From contig JAKSDL010000407.1 of the NCBI GenBank assembly GCA_022360105.1, positions 1 through 19,096 on the forward strand: a stretch of DNA of 19,096 nucleotides, in the 5' to 3' direction. Below, one piece after another: positions 6,028 through 14,282 of this stretch. Each line of letters opens with the position of its first letter. Within the stretch, counting starts at the first letter, position 1. Source of the stretch: Pseudomonadota bacterium (GTDB lineage: Bacteria; SAR324; XYD2-FULL-50-16; JAHJRI01). The position numbers were made by a program, and so were the translations under genes. The notes under the pieces were generated by a model. The model searched no databases, was not told the DNA's origin, and saw only the letters and a list, made by a program, of their open reading frames with translations.

Positions 6028-6420
6028 TCATTCTGATTCTTCTTCTGCATGCTTAGCCCGAATTAATGTTTTGCTCGTTGTTGGTGATCTCCTTTTACCT
6101 GAAGCATATTCATCAACAATCGTCCGATTCCAGAGGGGTTCCTTTCTAAGGTAGGCTACAAAACTGATGACCTGTGACCCGACAGGTATGGTGAGGAACA
6201 AAAAAAGTATGGTCAGCAGCGATTTAATCCCTACACTCCAGCTGGCAAATTCGATCACCGCGGCCAAGAGAACGGATCCCAGGCCCAAGGTCATCGATTT
6301 GGAAACGGCATGCATCCTGGTATAGATATCGGGGAAGCGAACCAGTCCGATTCCGGCAATCAGGATAAAAAAGGTACCAACGATAATAAATAATCCACTA
6401 ATCAAGCTCATTTCCTCCAT
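6028..6420 (-). CDS. mrpG: Mrp cation/proton antiporter subunit G
   Basis: The 130-residue membrane protein has three predicted helices, with the family landmark G-L-V-R-F-P-D-I-Y-T-R-M-H-A near residue 26-38. It then has a hydrophilic, basic and acidic C-terminal tail of about 35 residues. It is the last gene of the mrp operon, as in the standard order A to G. It overlaps mrpF by 23 bases. Met1 (6420) is used here; Met4 (6411) is also possible, with a GGAGG immediately before it, although the spacing is very short. MrpG is required for the assembled antiporter in studied organisms. No clear terminator follows it. Confidence 0.93.
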   Translation of the reverse strand: MEEMSLISGLFIIVGTFFILIAGIGLVRFPDIYTRMHAVSKSMTLGLGSVLLAAVIEFASWSVGIKSLLTILFLFLTIPVGSQVISFVAYLRKEPLWNRTIVDEYASGKRRSPTTSKTLIRAKHAEEESE

Positions 6421-6685
6421 TCATCTTTTTTTCCAAATAACGTCCAAAGGCCACGGTTCCGAAAAACACCACCATGGCCAAAACCACTACCACATCAAGG
6501 AACACCTTCAGTTTTGATTCTATTGCATATACTGTGATAAATCCTGCAATAACCATAGCCACCAGGTCCAAAGCTACAACCCGGTCCAGCAGACCGGGCC
6601 CCTTAATCAGCCGATACATGGCACTGGCCAGGGCCAGCAGGAGGAATATGTATCCGAGGTTTACCATCCATTCCAAGTTCATCAT
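6398..6685 (-). CDS. mrpF: Mrp cation/proton antiporter subunit F
   Basis: The 95-residue protein has three transmembrane helices and the typical MrpF/PhaF pattern: YRLIKGPGLLDRVVALDLVA around residues 24-43, then a helix ending in a conserved GTVAFGRYLEKK segment. Its ATG overlaps the mrpE stop in an ATGA arrangement (6682-6685), which implies translational coupling. GGAGAT upstream serves as ribosome binding site. It forms part of the multi-subunit membrane complex with the other Mrp proteins. Confidence 0.93.
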   Translation of the reverse strand: MMNLEWMVNLGYIFLLLALASAMYRLIKGPGLLDRVVALDLVAMVIAGFITVYAIESKLKVFLDVVVVLAMVVFFGTVAFGRYLEKKMNGGNELD

Positions 6686-7017
6686 CTGAAGATCTCCAGC
6701 AAGCGGTTTTCAAATTTTTCCTTAATCTCCTGTTTCTGTTTTTCCGGATCGTCCACATACATGGCATGCACATACAGTTTCGATTTGTCTTTCGAGAGTC
6801 TAAAACTCATGGTGCCCGGGGTCATGCTCATCAGGTTTGCGAATAGCAAGATTTCCATATCCGTTTTTACATCCAGGGGAATCTCTAAAATAGCCGGTTT
6901 CATTTTATGGGCAGGAGTTAACACATCATAGGCTACCCTGAGGTTCGAGCGTATCATCTCTACCAGGTAAAACCAGATAAAACCACATATTTTAACGATT
7001 CTGGTAACTATGAACAT
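6682..7017 (-). CDS. mrpE: Mrp cation/proton antiporter subunit E, short form
   Basis: The 111-residue protein matches the C-terminal two thirds of MrpE: a helix (IVKICGFIWFYLVEMIRSN), then NLRVAYDVLTP, the strand-like AILEIPLD, and NLMSMTPGTMSF followed by a cytoplasmic domain. Typical MrpE proteins are about 150-160 residues and start with two further hydrophobic helices, which are absent here. The ATG at 7017 lies inside the end of mrpD (26-base overlap) and has a strong GGGAGAAGG just before it, so the short start looks genuine rather than mis-assigned. The subunit helps assemble the antiporter complex. Short forms exist in some lineages as far as I recall, but I cannot check how common they are. 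Confidence 0.9.
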   Translation of the reverse strand: MFIVTRIVKICGFIWFYLVEMIRSNLRVAYDVLTPAHKMKPAILEIPLDVKTDMEILLFANLMSMTPGTMSFRLSKDKSKLYVHAMYVDDPEKQKQEIKEKFENRLLEIFR

Positions 7018-8512
7018 AGCCTTCTCCCAATACGGTTTTAATATAGATTTCAGGATTCAGGAGTTGATTTGCAGCTCCATCCGTAATGCGGAAAAGATAG
7101 GATGGAAACATTCCCACTCCAACTGTCAGCACAGCTAACAGGATCACCGGAACAAACATCGCACGGGTTCCGGTTAGCGTCGGTTTTTCATTTGTCTCGT
7201 TGCCGGCGGGATCTTTTTTCCAAAAAGCTTCAGCCCAGATTTTGGTCATGGAATACAAGGTCAGCACACCCACGGCCGCCGCTATTCCTGCAATCAGGAA
7301 TTGATTGATGTCCAGGCTGGCTTTAACGATGGCAAACTTGGCAAAAAAACCGGATAACGGCGGAATACCAACCAGGGAAAAGGCACTGATCAAAAAGAAC
7401 AAAGCCAGCCAGGGACTTGTTTTATAAAGAGATCCTATCTCTTTTAACTCCTCTGTCCCTTTGTAGCTTTTCACAATACCGCTTACCAGAAAGAGATTTG
7501 TTTTAACCAGAAAGTGGTGAAACATGTAAAATATGGCGGCCGATATGGCGGCTGTAGTAAACAGGGCCAAACCAAGAAGCATGTATCCAATCTGGCTGAT
7601 GGTATGAAACGATAAAATTTTTCGAATGTGGAATTGGGAAGCAGCTCCCAAAACCCCACTCACCATTGTTAAAACAGACACCACAAGCAGGATGGAATGG
7701 GTGAATGAAACATTCTGGGTGAACACCAGTGTAAATGAACGCAACAGGGCATACACTCCGACTTTGGTCAGCAATCCGGCAAACAGGGCTGTAACAACAG
7801 GTTGGGGGGTGTGGTACGAGGCAGGTAACCAGAAAAAAAGAGGGAAAGCTCCGGCTTTGATACCAAACGAAATCATCAGCAACATACCTGCCGTTAACGC
7901 CACAGCCGCATTATCCTCCTTCATCAGTTTCAATGATACATCAGCCATATTCAACGACCCGACCTGGCCATACAATATCCCAAGACCCGCTAAAAACAGC
8001 ACGGATGCTACAATATTAATGGTGACATATTTAAACCCACCTTCAATTTGTTTCTTGCCACCTCCCAAAACGATTAACACAAACGAAGCCATCAACATGA
8101 CCTCAAACCACACAAACAGATTAAAAAAATCTCCCGTTAAAAAAGCCCCCGAGACACCAGCCAAAAGGAATTGAACCAGTGGGTAAAATCCAAATCCAAT
8201 TGTGCGATTATCGTTTTGTGACAGGGAATACAAAGCGATAAAAAACGCCACAAATCCGGTGATTAAAACCATCAAAGCGCTGAGCAGGTCTGCCACAAAT
8301 GTAATACCAAAGGGAGCAGGCCAATTACCCAGTTGAACCGATAATATTCCCCGGCTCCAGACCATTTCCAGCAGCACGAATGCAACCAGCAATTGCACCA
8401 GCGAGCTTACCTGGTTTAACCAACGCTGAATGCCCGATCGACGTAAGAGCAAAAGTCCAACAATACCTGTGGTTAAGGGAATGACAACAGGCAAGACCAA
8501 GATCAGATTCAT
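6992..8512 (-). CDS. mrpD: Mrp cation/proton antiporter subunit D (NuoN/NuoM-like)
   Basis: The 506-residue polytopic membrane protein is homologous to the proton-pumping subunits of complex I. Glu137 (in NLFVWFEVML) and Lys219 (in SFGIKAGAFP) match by position the residues known to be essential in Bacillus MrpD. Lys250 follows in LLTKVGVYALLR. The HTPQPVVTALFAG segment and about 14 hydrophobic helices are also present. The length is normal. The start ATG at 8512 shares one base with the mrpC stop and has AGGA upstream. It should carry one of the ion-translocating pathways of the antiporter. Confidence 0.96.
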   Translation of the reverse strand: MNLILVLPVVIPLTTGIVGLLLLRRSGIQRWLNQVSSLVQLLVAFVLLEMVWSRGILSVQLGNWPAPFGITFVADLLSALMVLITGFVAFFIALYSLSQNDNRTIGFGFYPLVQFLLAGVSGAFLTGDFFNLFVWFEVMLMASFVLIVLGGGKKQIEGGFKYVTINIVASVLFLAGLGILYGQVGSLNMADVSLKLMKEDNAAVALTAGMLLMISFGIKAGAFPLFFWLPASYHTPQPVVTALFAGLLTKVGVYALLRSFTLVFTQNVSFTHSILLVVSVLTMVSGVLGAASQFHIRKILSFHTISQIGYMLLGLALFTTAAISAAIFYMFHHFLVKTNLFLVSGIVKSYKGTEELKEIGSLYKTSPWLALFFLISAFSLVGIPPLSGFFAKFAIVKASLDINQFLIAGIAAAVGVLTLYSMTKIWAEAFWKKDPAGNETNEKPTLTGTRAMFVPVILLAVLTVGVGMFPSYLFRITDGAANQLLNPEIYIKTVLGEGYVHSYQNR

Positions 8513-8853
8513 TATTCCTGTCCCTCACTTAATTGTTCAAGATCGTCCGTTTTCACCCATTGGTAGACTTTTTTGGACAATACCAGTGTAAATGAAACCA
8601 CCCCAAAACCAATGACGATTGCCGTCAGAATCAAAGCCTGTGGAAGAGGATCTGCAGAATTGACCAGCTCTCCACTTTCACCAATAAGCGGCGGATTTTC
8701 GCCAATCAACCCGGCTGCAGTGAAAACCAATAAATTGGTGGCCTGGCTCCAAAGCAAAATTCCAAATATCAATCTCACCAGGCTTCTTTCAAGAATCAAA
8801 TACAGTCCTGCCGCGTAAAGCAGTCCAACAATAAGACTTAACAAGCTTTCCAT
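8512..8853 (-). CDS. mrpC: Mrp cation/proton antiporter subunit C (NuoK-like)
   Basis: The 113-residue protein has three transmembrane helices and is homologous to complex I subunit NuoK. Landmarks are GLYLILERSLVRLIFGILL near the N-terminus, then NLLVFTAAG, and DPLPQALILTAIVIGFG around residues 68-84, all typical of MrpC/MnhC. Its ATG overlaps the mrpB stop by one base, and GAGG lies upstream within mrpB. It bridges the large A and D subunits in known Mrp structures. Confidence 0.95.
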   Translation of the reverse strand: MESLLSLIVGLLYAAGLYLILERSLVRLIFGILLWSQATNLLVFTAAGLIGENPPLIGESGELVNSADPLPQALILTAIVIGFGVVSFTLVLSKKVYQWVKTDDLEQLSEGQE

Positions 8854-9278
8854 CAGGCTTCCTCAATTTCCAGTAACGAAAATACAATCATGGTAGCAAT
8901 ACCGACAACAACCAGGTAGACACCAATATCAAAAAACAAAGGGGTACCGAATTTCAATGTTCCAAGGAGAGGTATCCAAATATCCCATCCCCAAACACCT
9001 GTTAGCAGGGGTTTATTCAGTACCAGTGCAACCATGCCACTGGCGGCAGCTAGCAACAAACCTGTTCCTGTCCAGAACATTGGCGATGCTTTCATCCAGC
9101 TGGAAGCCGCTTCTACTTTGAATGCCATCGCGATCAGAATAAAGGCGGATGCTGCTATTAAACCTCCGATAAACCCGCCACCGGGTTCGTTATGCCCCTT
9201 AAACAGCAGATAAACAGAGAGCAGCAATTGCAGAAACGCGATGGGTTTTGCTGCTATTTTTAATATTGTTGAGTTCAT
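8853..9278 (-). CDS. mrpB: Mrp cation/proton antiporter subunit B
   Basis: The 141-residue protein has four transmembrane helices. The diagnostic [23 protein letters not shown] (roughly residues 28-50) is typical of MrpB. Start ATG at 9278 overlaps the mrpA stop as ATGA (9275-9278), with AAGGA just upstream, so the two are translationally coupled. It is a separate gene here, not fused to MrpA as in the group-2 (Pha-type) antiporters, which makes this a group-1, seven-gene operon. Confidence 0.95.
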   Translation of the reverse strand: MNSTILKIAAKPIAFLQLLLSVYLLFKGHNEPGGGFIGGLIAASAFILIAMAFKVEAASSWMKASPMFWTGTGLLLAAASGMVALVLNKPLLTGVWGWDIWIPLLGTLKFGTPLFFDIGVYLVVVGIATMIVFSLLEIEEA

Positions 9279-11578
9279 TGTTTCCTTTCAGTAACTTGTT
9301 TTAAGCGCAACAAAGAGACAACTCCAATGGCAGCGATTGATAGCACGACAATTTCACCCAGGGTGTCCAACGCCCTGAAATCAACCAGGATGACGTTAAC
9401 AACATTTTTGCCGAATCCTTGTGTCAGGCTGTTCTCAGTAAAAAACCAGGCGATCGTTTCTCCCAATTGAATGTTTGATGCCTTTAATGTCAGTAAGGTC
9501 ATCAGCCCTCCAAAAGACACTGACAACAAAACATTAAACCATTTTACCGCGGGACTTATCAAATTTTTATAACCGGGCAGATGATATACAATTGATACAA
9601 ATAGAATGACGGTCAGTGTTTCCACCATAACCTGGGTGATTGCCAGGTCCGGAGCGCTGTACAGAACGAAAACCAGGGCAACGCTGAATCCGATCACGCC
9701 AAGGCAGATTGCACTAATCAATCGTGACGGACTGATTAGCAATATCAGTGTTGATATGGCAATCACGGCCACAATCGCCCATTCGTAAAAACGAGCCGCA
9801 GAAAAGTTGGTTTGCCACTGCAGCCAGTCGGTTAAAGTGACCAGGGTATAGCCCAAACCCAGCACAACAACGCTCATAATCACGGAAAGATATATCCTCA
9901 AGCTCCCGTTTTGCAGCCATTCCGTTTGCTTTTTTCCGGCTTCCAGCACGGCATTGAATCCCCTCTCATAAAACCGCCTGGGACCCCAATTTGAAAGAAA
10001 TCCGCTTTCAGCTTTGATTTTTCGTAGCTTTTCACGAATCCCAAAAAATACCATCCCCAGGATCAAGGTAAAGAAACTCATTAGCAATACAAGATTGAAT
10101 CCGTGCCATAATGACAGGGTGATCTCAATATTTTCGGCTTTTATGGTTGAAGCGACCATGTTGCTGAGACTGTTAATCCAGGAAGGAAAAATGCCCAGCA
10201 ACAATCCGGGGATTGCCAGCAACACCGGCCCCAGCCATAACCCCGGGGAAACCTTGTGTTTGAGTAGCGGAGAATTAAAGTCCGACCGTAAAAAAGGTCT
10301 GATCCCCACAATCAGAGCTACAGCCACATTCAGGGCATTGGCAACAATGGTAATCGGCAGTATCCATTGATACAGATCGGGAGCTTTCACCTTGGCTTCG
10401 TAAACCAGCTCTTTGCCGATAAATCCAATCAACGGGGGAATCCCTGACATGGAAAATGCAGCCAGTCCGGCGGCTATTGCCACTAAAGGCATATGCTTGA
10501 GCAAACCGCTTAAAGCCCTTACATCCCTGGTGCCGGTTGAGTGATCGATGATGCCCGCTATCATGAAAAGCGCACCCTTGTACAAGGAGTGCACGAGTAA
10601 AAAAATGATTGCCGCCTTAATGGATAGCTGGGTGTTGATTCCGATCAGCAGGAAGAGCAACCCCAGTGCACTGATAGTTGAGTAAGCCAACAGTTTCTTC
10701 AAGTCAGGCTGTCCGACTGCCATGACAGCGCCAAACAACATGGTTATGGATCCAATTACCATCAGGCTTCCCTGCATTTCGTTGCTTGGCAGCAGGATAG
10801 GGCCCAATCGCAACAACAGGAAAAATCCCGCTTTCACCATGGTTGCCGAATGGAGATAAGAGCTGACCGGTGTCGGTGCTGCCATGGCTCCCGGCAACCA
10901 GAAATGGAACGGGAATTGAGCTGATTTGGTAAAGGCACCGATTAACAGCAACGCAACAATACTTGTAAAAAAAGGGCTTTGTTGAATCAGATCGGCTTTT
11001 TCCAGGAGTACTGAGATTTCATATGTGCCGGCTACAAACCCCATCAAAATAATCCCTGCCAGCATGGCAAGTGCTCCGCTTCCGGTAATAACCAATGCCC
11101 TTAGTGCTGATTTCCTGGCTTCCTCTTTTTCATGGTTAAATCCGATGAGCAGATAGGAGGTAATGCTGGTGATTTCCCAGAACACAAACAGCAGAATCAG
11201 GTTTCCTGCCACCACAATGCCGACCATTGCGGTCATAAACATCAAAATCAAGGTGTAAAATCGACCTGAATGAGGATGATTCCCGAAATACGATCCTGCA
11301 TAAATCAAAACCAGGGCGCCGATTCCTGTAATCAAAAGTAAAAACAGCAAACCCAGCGAATCAAGATACAACGAGAATTGTATATTTAACGACGGTACCC
11401 ATTTCCAGGTATTTTTTACAATTTGCCCTGAAATAATTTCAGGAATTAACGACGCAATATAAAAGAAAACTGCGAGTGGAAATAAACTAAGAATCCAACC
11501 TGAGAACCTGGGTAATGCCTTATGAACCCAAACAGAAGATACAATGGAAACAGCAAGAACACCAAAAATATAAATCAT
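9275..11578 (-). CDS. mrpA: Mrp cation/proton antiporter subunit A (NuoL-like)
   Basis: The 767-residue polytopic protein is homologous to complex I NuoL plus a C-terminal MbhD/MbhE-like part. Visible landmarks are Glu135 in LFVFWEITS, Lys218 in [36 protein letters not shown] with Lys249, and [15 protein letters not shown] cytoplasmic linker follows around 520-560. The C-terminal helices carry [16 protein letters not shown] and [12 protein letters not shown]. The full architecture is present and the length is near the usual 770-800. It probably catalyses, with MrpD, the exchange of Na+ or K+ for H+ across the inner membrane. ATG at 11578 has no clear Shine-Dalgarno. It is the first gene of the operon, and a promoter-like sequence lies about 45 bases upstream. 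Confidence 0.97.
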   Translation of the reverse strand: MIYIFGVLAVSIVSSVWVHKALPRFSGWILSLFPLAVFFYIASLIPEIISGQIVKNTWKWVPSLNIQFSLYLDSLGLLFLLLITGIGALVLIYAGSYFGNHPHSGRFYTLILMFMTAMVGIVVAGNLILLFVFWEITSITSYLLIGFNHEKEEARKSALRALVITGSGALAMLAGIILMGFVAGTYEISVLLEKADLIQQSPFFTSIVALLLIGAFTKSAQFPFHFWLPGAMAAPTPVSSYLHSATMVKAGFFLLLRLGPILLPSNEMQGSLMVIGSITMLFGAVMAVGQPDLKKLLAYSTISALGLLFLLIGINTQLSIKAAIIFLLVHSLYKGALFMIAGIIDHSTGTRDVRALSGLLKHMPLVAIAAGLAAFSMSGIPPLIGFIGKELVYEAKVKAPDLYQWILPITIVANALNVAVALIVGIRPFLRSDFNSPLLKHKVSPGLWLGPVLLAIPGLLLGIFPSWINSLSNMVASTIKAENIEITLSLWHGFNLVLLMSFFTLILGMVFFGIREKLRKIKAESGFLSNWGPRRFYERGFNAVLEAGKKQTEWLQNGSLRIYLSVIMSVVVLGLGYTLVTLTDWLQWQTNFSAARFYEWAIVAVIAISTLILLISPSRLISAICLGVIGFSVALVFVLYSAPDLAITQVMVETLTVILFVSIVYHLPGYKNLISPAVKWFNVLLSVSFGGLMTLLTLKASNIQLGETIAWFFTENSLTQGFGKNVVNVILVDFRALDTLGEIVVLSIAAIGVVSLLRLKQVTERKQ

Positions 11579-11620
11579 TTAAATTATATATGGTTAAAAT
11601 ATTAAATATGGAGAGCCAAT

Positions 11621-11649
11621 ATTTATTTTAGATACTGAATTTTTGTCAA
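11621..11649 (-). promoter_or_regulatory. Candidate promoter for the mrp operon
   Basis: On the minus strand, TTGACA (11649-11644) is followed after 17 bases by ATAAAT (11626-11621); shifting by one base gives TAAATA. Transcription would begin around 11614, leaving a leader of about 35 bases before the mrpA ATG at 11578. The -35 is perfect, the -10 only fair. Confidence 0.45.
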
Positions 11650-11941
11650 CAAGTGCAAGGTATTAGTCATAAATACCGAGTCCGAATCTGCATTCAAGCA
11701 GTCAACCCTATTGAACTGATCACCTATTTCAATTGTTCAATGATCCTTGGAGGAGAGTTCCGAGGACTGAGTATTGCCTTCCCGACTTATTTAACGACCA
11801 TCAAGTACCTCTGCAAATTGCTGACCCAAAGGTCAATTTAACAGATTATTTACACATGTAAATTTTTTTAACAAATATCTTTTTTGCATGCTATTTGCTG
11901 ATAAGTAATTAGTCTTCTCCACAATTAATTAAACCCTACTC

Positions 11942-11947
11942 AGGAGG
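11942..11947 (+). promoter_or_regulatory. Shine-Dalgarno supporting a TTG start
   Basis: AGGAGG is a perfect match to the anti-Shine-Dalgarno, five bases before the TTG at 11953. It decides the start of the flavodoxin-like gene, which has no ATG at its beginning. Confidence 0.8.
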
Positions 11948-11952
11948 TTGTA

Positions 11953-12459
11953 TTGAAAGCACTGGTTACTTATTATTCCGATTCCGGCAATACGGCTAAG
12001 GTTGCAGAAGGTCTTTTCAACGGATTAAAGGTTAAAGACAAGACGCTGATGACCATCGATAAAGTCACGTCATTGAAGGAATATGATGTAATTTTTTGTG
12101 GATTTCCTGTTATCGAACATTCTGTGCCTTTAAAAGTGCAGACATTCTTAAAAACAGTTCCCGCAAACTCTAATATCGCATTTTTCGCTACCCACGGCAG
12201 TGTTCGGGATGGTACCAAGGCCAGAACAGCGTTTGAGACTGCCGGTACCCTGGTTAAACTGTCCAGGATTCTGGGGACATTTGGTGTACGTGGTGGTGTT
12301 AAGCAATCTGTTATCGACGCACTTCAAAACAAACCGGAACATAAACCCTGGATCGATGAAGCGATAAGCGCCACGGGACATCCAAACGAGTCAGATCTCA
12401 ATGATGCCGCACAATTTGCCAATCAAATGCTGGATAAAGTCAAATACAAGACAGCTTAA
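11953..12459 (+). CDS. Flavodoxin-family FMN-binding protein
   Basis: The 168-residue cytoplasmic protein has a flavodoxin-like fold. An FMN phosphate loop occupies residues 8-14 (YSDSGNT) right after the first strand (KALVTYY). The second and third strands show YDVIFCGFPVIEHSVP and IAFFATHGSVRDG, as in flavodoxin-like NAD(P)H-dependent or electron-transfer flavoproteins. It would carry electrons or act as a small flavin oxidoreductase; the partner is unknown. It begins with TTG, backed by a perfect AGGAGG. It diverges from mrpA and is followed by a good terminator, so it is probably a single-gene unit. Apart from a shared intergenic region there is no sign of a link to the Mrp system. The C-terminal 40 residues (HKPWIDEAISATGHPNE) resemble the end of other flavodoxin_1-type family members. 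Confidence 0.85.
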   Translation: MKALVTYYSDSGNTAKVAEGLFNGLKVKDKTLMTIDKVTSLKEYDVIFCGFPVIEHSVPLKVQTFLKTVPANSNIAFFATHGSVRDGTKARTAFETAGTLVKLSRILGTFGVRGGVKQSVIDALQNKPEHKPWIDEAISATGHPNESDLNDAAQFANQMLDKVKYKTA

Positions 12460-12485
12460 ATCCTACAGTTTATCCGGCTTTAAAC

Positions 12486-12548
12486 GATCGGGTCTTTAGC
12501 AGAAAGATTCCTTTTTCATCAATGAACGAAGACCTGATCCCTTTTTTT
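12486..12548 (+). terminator. Rho-independent terminator after the flavodoxin gene
   Basis: GATCGGGTCTT (12486-12496) pairs with AAGACCTGATC (12529-12539): eleven pairs, one of them G-U. This is followed by CC and seven Ts (12542-12548). The 32-base loop is long, but stem and T-tract are convincing. It lies 27 bases after the stop codon. Confidence 0.75.
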
Positions 12549-12916
12549 GGATCTTTACCTGTCTCACCTTACTTTTCTATCAACAAATACTTTCAAATCC
12601 CACTCTATTCCAGCCCGTTGAATCGTCTATTTTTTCTGGAATTATTCCACATTGAATCCAGAATTGTATCATCAATTCAATACACTTTTGTTTCATTTTG
12701 ACAAATTGCTGCCTTTAGCGTTAGTCATCAAAAAGCAGCTTGCATTTTCAGCCGGAAATGTTTTTATCATACCACACTTCAAGGCTTTATCAAATGTCAC
12801 AAACCTTTTTAACCAGTAACCGGAATTGTCGTTTTTACAGAAATAAACCGGATCCTCCAATGTATGTACTTAGCACAAAATAAAACAGATCTGCTCTTAT
12901 CAATAAAAATCCTGCC
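12549..12916. other. AT-rich intergenic region upstream of the PhzF gene
   Basis: I see no coding frame here. A 7-bp inverted repeat TTCTGGA/TCCAGAA (12634-12640 and 12657-12663, 16-base loop) and a TTGACA at 12698-12703 are present; no good -10 box follows at 17-18 bases (TTAGTC or TAGTCA). The promoter of the PhzF gene must lie in this region, but I cannot place it. Confidence 0.4.
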
Positions 12917-13819
12917 ATGAAAACCTATACAATCTATCAAATCGATGCCTTTACCAAAGAGCTGTTCAAAGGGAATCCGGCCGGGGTGGTTGTGAATGCA
13001 GAAGGACTTTCAGAAAACCGGATGCAACAGATAGCCAGGGAATTGAACAATTCCGAAACCTCCTTTTTGTTTCCGGCTGATGATGATTCCTGTGACGGTG
13101 TCATCCGATATTTTACACCGACCACTGAAGTCCCCACCTGCGGGCATGCCACCATTGCTGCCATGTACGCCAAGGCAGTCGAGGAAAAGCTCGATTCCTG
13201 TGTCTTAGACTATAAAACCCAAATAGGCGTTTTACCTTTTGAGATTATTAAAACCAACGACGATTTTAAAATTGCCATGACCCAGGGGAAGGTCATCATC
13301 GATCCGCCACTTCAAGATTCCATATGCTCTGAATTGCTCGTAGCTTTGGGTTTAACCTCAAAGGATCTGGATAGATCCTGTCCGATTCAGATAGCATCAA
13401 CGGGACACTCCAAAGTAATGATTGGAATTAGGGAACGAAATACATTACATCAACTGGATCCTGACCAGTTTGCTTTGAAGGCGATAAGTCAAAAAATCCA
13501 ATGCAACGGTTTCTACGTTTTCACTTTGGATGCTGAAGCCGGAGTGTTTGCCCATGGAAGAATGTTCGCACCCGCCATCGGTATTGCGGAAGATCCGGTA
13601 ACGGGTAATGCTAACGGCCCCCTGGGAGCTTACCTGGTTCACAATAACCTTGCAGAGCATGATGGAAAGAGTTTTCAATTCAAAGCTAAACAGGGAGAGG
13701 CCATTGGTCGGGAAGGTATCATCGAGGTAATCGTGACCATACAAGGCGATCAACCCGAGAAGGTTCAAATAGCCGGTGAAGCCACAACAGTCTTTAAAAC
13801 CCATATAACCCTAACCTAA
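12917..13819 (+). CDS. PhzF-family isomerase/epimerase-like protein, YddE-like
   Basis: The 300-residue protein has the two-lobed diaminopimelate-epimerase-like fold of the PhzF family and closely follows E. coli YddE along its whole length. Landmarks: QIDAFTxxxFKGNPAG (8-23), SETSF with the catalytic-type Glu47, IRYFTPTTEVPTCGHATIAA (63-82), ASTGHSKVMI (160-169), KIQCNGFY, and IGIAEDPVTGNANGPLGAYLVH (221-242) with Asp226 and the GNANG turn. PhzF itself isomerises a phenazine precursor. YddE-type members have no established substrate, and no phenazine genes are nearby, so a small-molecule isomerase or hydratase of unknown substrate is the honest call. ATG at 12917 has a poor ribosome binding site. 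It is followed after 13 bases by the DUF4336-like remnant, so the two were probably an operon. Confidence 0.92.
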   Translation: MKTYTIYQIDAFTKELFKGNPAGVVVNAEGLSENRMQQIARELNNSETSFLFPADDDSCDGVIRYFTPTTEVPTCGHATIAAMYAKAVEEKLDSCVLDYKTQIGVLPFEIIKTNDDFKIAMTQGKVIIDPPLQDSICSELLVALGLTSKDLDRSCPIQIASTGHSKVMIGIRERNTLHQLDPDQFALKAISQKIQCNGFYVFTLDAEAGVFAHGRMFAPAIGIAEDPVTGNANGPLGAYLVHNNLAEHDGKSFQFKAKQGEAIGREGIIEVIVTIQGDQPEKVQIAGEATTVFKTHITLT

Positions 13820-13832
13820 TTGAGGTAGCACC

Positions 13833-14250
13833 GTGTCTTTTGTTGATTTTGGAAAAAACATCTGGACCGTGGAAGGCGGCATCGTCAAAATGTTCACCAT
13901 TCCTTTTGAAACAAGGATGACAATCATTAAGCTTTCCGATGACTCATTATGGGTGCATTCCCCCATAACTATGAACACGGGGATTAGGCAAAAAATTGAC
14001 GAACTGGGTAGTATCAAAAACATAGTTGCGCCCAATAGGTTTCATCACCTTTCCCTGGGTGAATGGTCCGGGACATATCCAGTGGCAAATTTATGGGCGG
14101 CACCGGGTCTGGAAAAAAAGCGGAAACGCTGATTCTCTCGATCGGATTCTGGAATGGGACTTCGACAAGATTATCATCAGCCATGGGCTCTGCATCCGTG
14201 AAAATGCCAAGGCCAGATTCATTCAATCGTTTTCCTGGTTACTGCAATGA
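13833..14250 (+). pseudogene. DUF4336-like gene broken by an internal deletion and frameshift
   Basis: From a GTG at 13833 (GAGGT Shine-Dalgarno eight bases upstream) the first frame encodes the normal start of a DUF4336 protein: NIWTVEGGIVKMF, FETRMTIIKLSDDSLWVHSP, IVAPNRFHHLSLGEW, YPVANLWAAPGLEKKRK. It then hits TGA at 14130-14132. A second plus-strand frame continues from about 14115 with the family's normal end: SLDRILEWDFDKIIISHG, then RENAKARF, to TGA at 14248-14250. In intact homologues, as I remember them (about 220-240 residues), these parts are separated by roughly 90-100 residues carrying the middle of the metallo-hydrolase-like fold. Here they abut at about 14115-14130 and are out of frame. 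Both halves are well preserved, so the event looks recent. A sequencing error alone would not explain the missing middle. Confidence 0.72.
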
Positions 14251-14282
14251 AAGGATCGAACATCAGCATTTTGGAGGCTTTT

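Larger units (their letters stand above)
11579..11952. other. 374-base intergenic region between divergent mrpA and flavodoxin genes
   Basis: The region has the mrp promoter candidate at its left end and the flavodoxin ribosome binding site at its right end. A plus-strand frame is open from 11632 to TAA at 11841 (possible GTG start 11653) but has no Shine-Dalgarno and no family I recognise. Right after it, TGACC/GGTCA (11822-11835) and ATTTAC/GTAAAT (11848-11863), the latter followed by seven Ts to 11869, form two small hairpins. The second resembles a weak terminator for plus-strand RNA. A short RNA or leader is possible; I do not recognise any known riboswitch. Confidence 0.4.

Noticed and set aside
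7626..8174. Long plus-strand open frame (182 codons) opposite mrpD
   Set aside because: It lies antisense inside a clear, full-length MrpD gene with its essential Glu and Lys residues, and the translation has no recognisable domain; it is an antisense shadow.
6028..11578. Complex I or formate hydrogenlyase membrane arm
   Set aside because: NuoL/N/K-like proteins are present, but together with MrpB, E, F and G in the Mrp gene order and with no hydrogenase or quinone-binding subunits.
12917..14250. Phenazine biosynthesis cluster
   Set aside because: The PhzF-family protein is of the YddE type, and no other phz genes are nearby.
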